A stretch of DNA of 5,069 nucleotides from Pseudomonadota bacterium (lineage in GTDB: Bacteria; Pseudomonadota; Alphaproteobacteria; Caulobacterales; Caulobacteraceae): positions 1 to 5,069 of the forward strand of contig JAEXKM010000447.1 of assembly GCA_023445705.1 (NCBI GenBank), in the 5' to 3' direction. Of the stretch, positions 4,904-5,069 are shown piece after piece. Under the pieces are notes generated by a model. The model was not told where the DNA came from. It did not search any database and worked only from the letters and a program-made list of their open reading frames with translations. Each line of letters opens with the position of its first letter. Positions within the stretch are counted from its first letter, which is position 1. Both the position numbers and the translations under genes were made by a program.

Positions 4904-5069
4904 CATGTTGATGACGTGGGCCTGGGTGAACTCGGCCAGGCCCTCGTCGCCAAGTTCGGTTCCGATCCCGGACATCTTGGCCCCGCCGAACGGCAGGTTG
5001 GGCGCGAGGTCGGCATGCTTGTTGATCCAGACCGTGCCGGTGTCCATGCGGCCGGCCAGCTCGTAGGCC
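4895..5069 (-). CDS. Aldehyde dehydrogenase family protein, C-terminal end only
   Basis: Only the last 57 codons are inside the window; the gene continues past base 5069. The translated part reads AYELAGRMDTGTVWINKH and then NLPFGGAKMSGIGTELG, followed by GLAEFTQAHVIN near the end. This is the typical C-terminus of NAD(P)-dependent aldehyde dehydrogenases: the GTVWIN strand and the PFGGxKxSGxGxExG motif that closes the active-site domain. The catalytic Cys and Glu lie upstream, outside the window, so activity and substrate class cannot be judged. The family is about 480-500 residues, so roughly 88% is missing. It oxidises aldehydes to acids in the cytosol. It is convergent with the small secreted protein gene, with 9 bp between stop codons. 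A link to the oxygenase is possible, since oxidative cleavage makes aldehydes, but it lies in a separate transcript. Confidence 0.9.
   Translation of the reverse strand, partial: AYELAGRMDTGTVWINKHADLAPNLPFGGAKMSGIGTELGDEGLAEFTQAHVINMAR

Noticed and set aside
4453..4911. Plus-strand frame of 152 codons spanning the hydrolase end and the small gene
   Set aside because: It overlaps the hydrolase's DEIHP-containing C-terminus and the small signal-peptide gene in another frame; the composition looks random.

Overview
The window is GC-rich DNA with long spurious open frames on both strands. The gene content and protein style fit an alphaproteobacterium, most likely a Caulobacteraceae member such as Caulobacter or Phenylobacterium. 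That placement is inferred from the porin style, high GC and Ala/Arg-rich proteins; no marker gene is present to prove it. I see no RNA genes, CRISPR array, insertion sequence or phage gene.

Layout from left to right: (i) a minus-strand outer-membrane beta-barrel porin (85-1239) followed by a strong GC hairpin (47-75); (ii) a 292-bp non-coding stretch (1240-1531) holding several inverted repeats, including two overlapping and mutually exclusive hairpins in the probable porin leader; (iii) a minus-strand MpaB/Lcp-type (DUF2236) putative heme oxygenase (1532-2917); (iv) a compact 52-bp divergent control region; (v) a plus-strand TetR-family regulator (2970-3584), followed after 35 bp by (vi) a cytosolic SGNH/GDSL-type hydrolase (3620-4540); (vii) a small secreted 81-residue protein of unknown function with a probable TTG start (4640-4885); (viii) the C-terminal end of a minus-strand aldehyde dehydrogenase (4895-5069, cut by the window edge), convergent with the small gene across a hairpin that contains the dehydrogenase stop codon.

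Functional reading (inference): the oxygenase and the TetR regulator form a classic divergent enzyme/repressor pair, and the hydrolase is probably co-transcribed with the regulator. An oxygenase, an esterase-like hydrolase and, nearby, an aldehyde dehydrogenase could act on the same hydrophobic substrate (oxidative cleavage, ester hydrolysis, aldehyde oxidation), but nothing in the sequence proves this pathway. The porin may be an unrelated neighbour. I found no clearly new biological system. The points most worth a second look are the oxygenase/TetR/hydrolase module, the structured porin leader and the small secreted protein.
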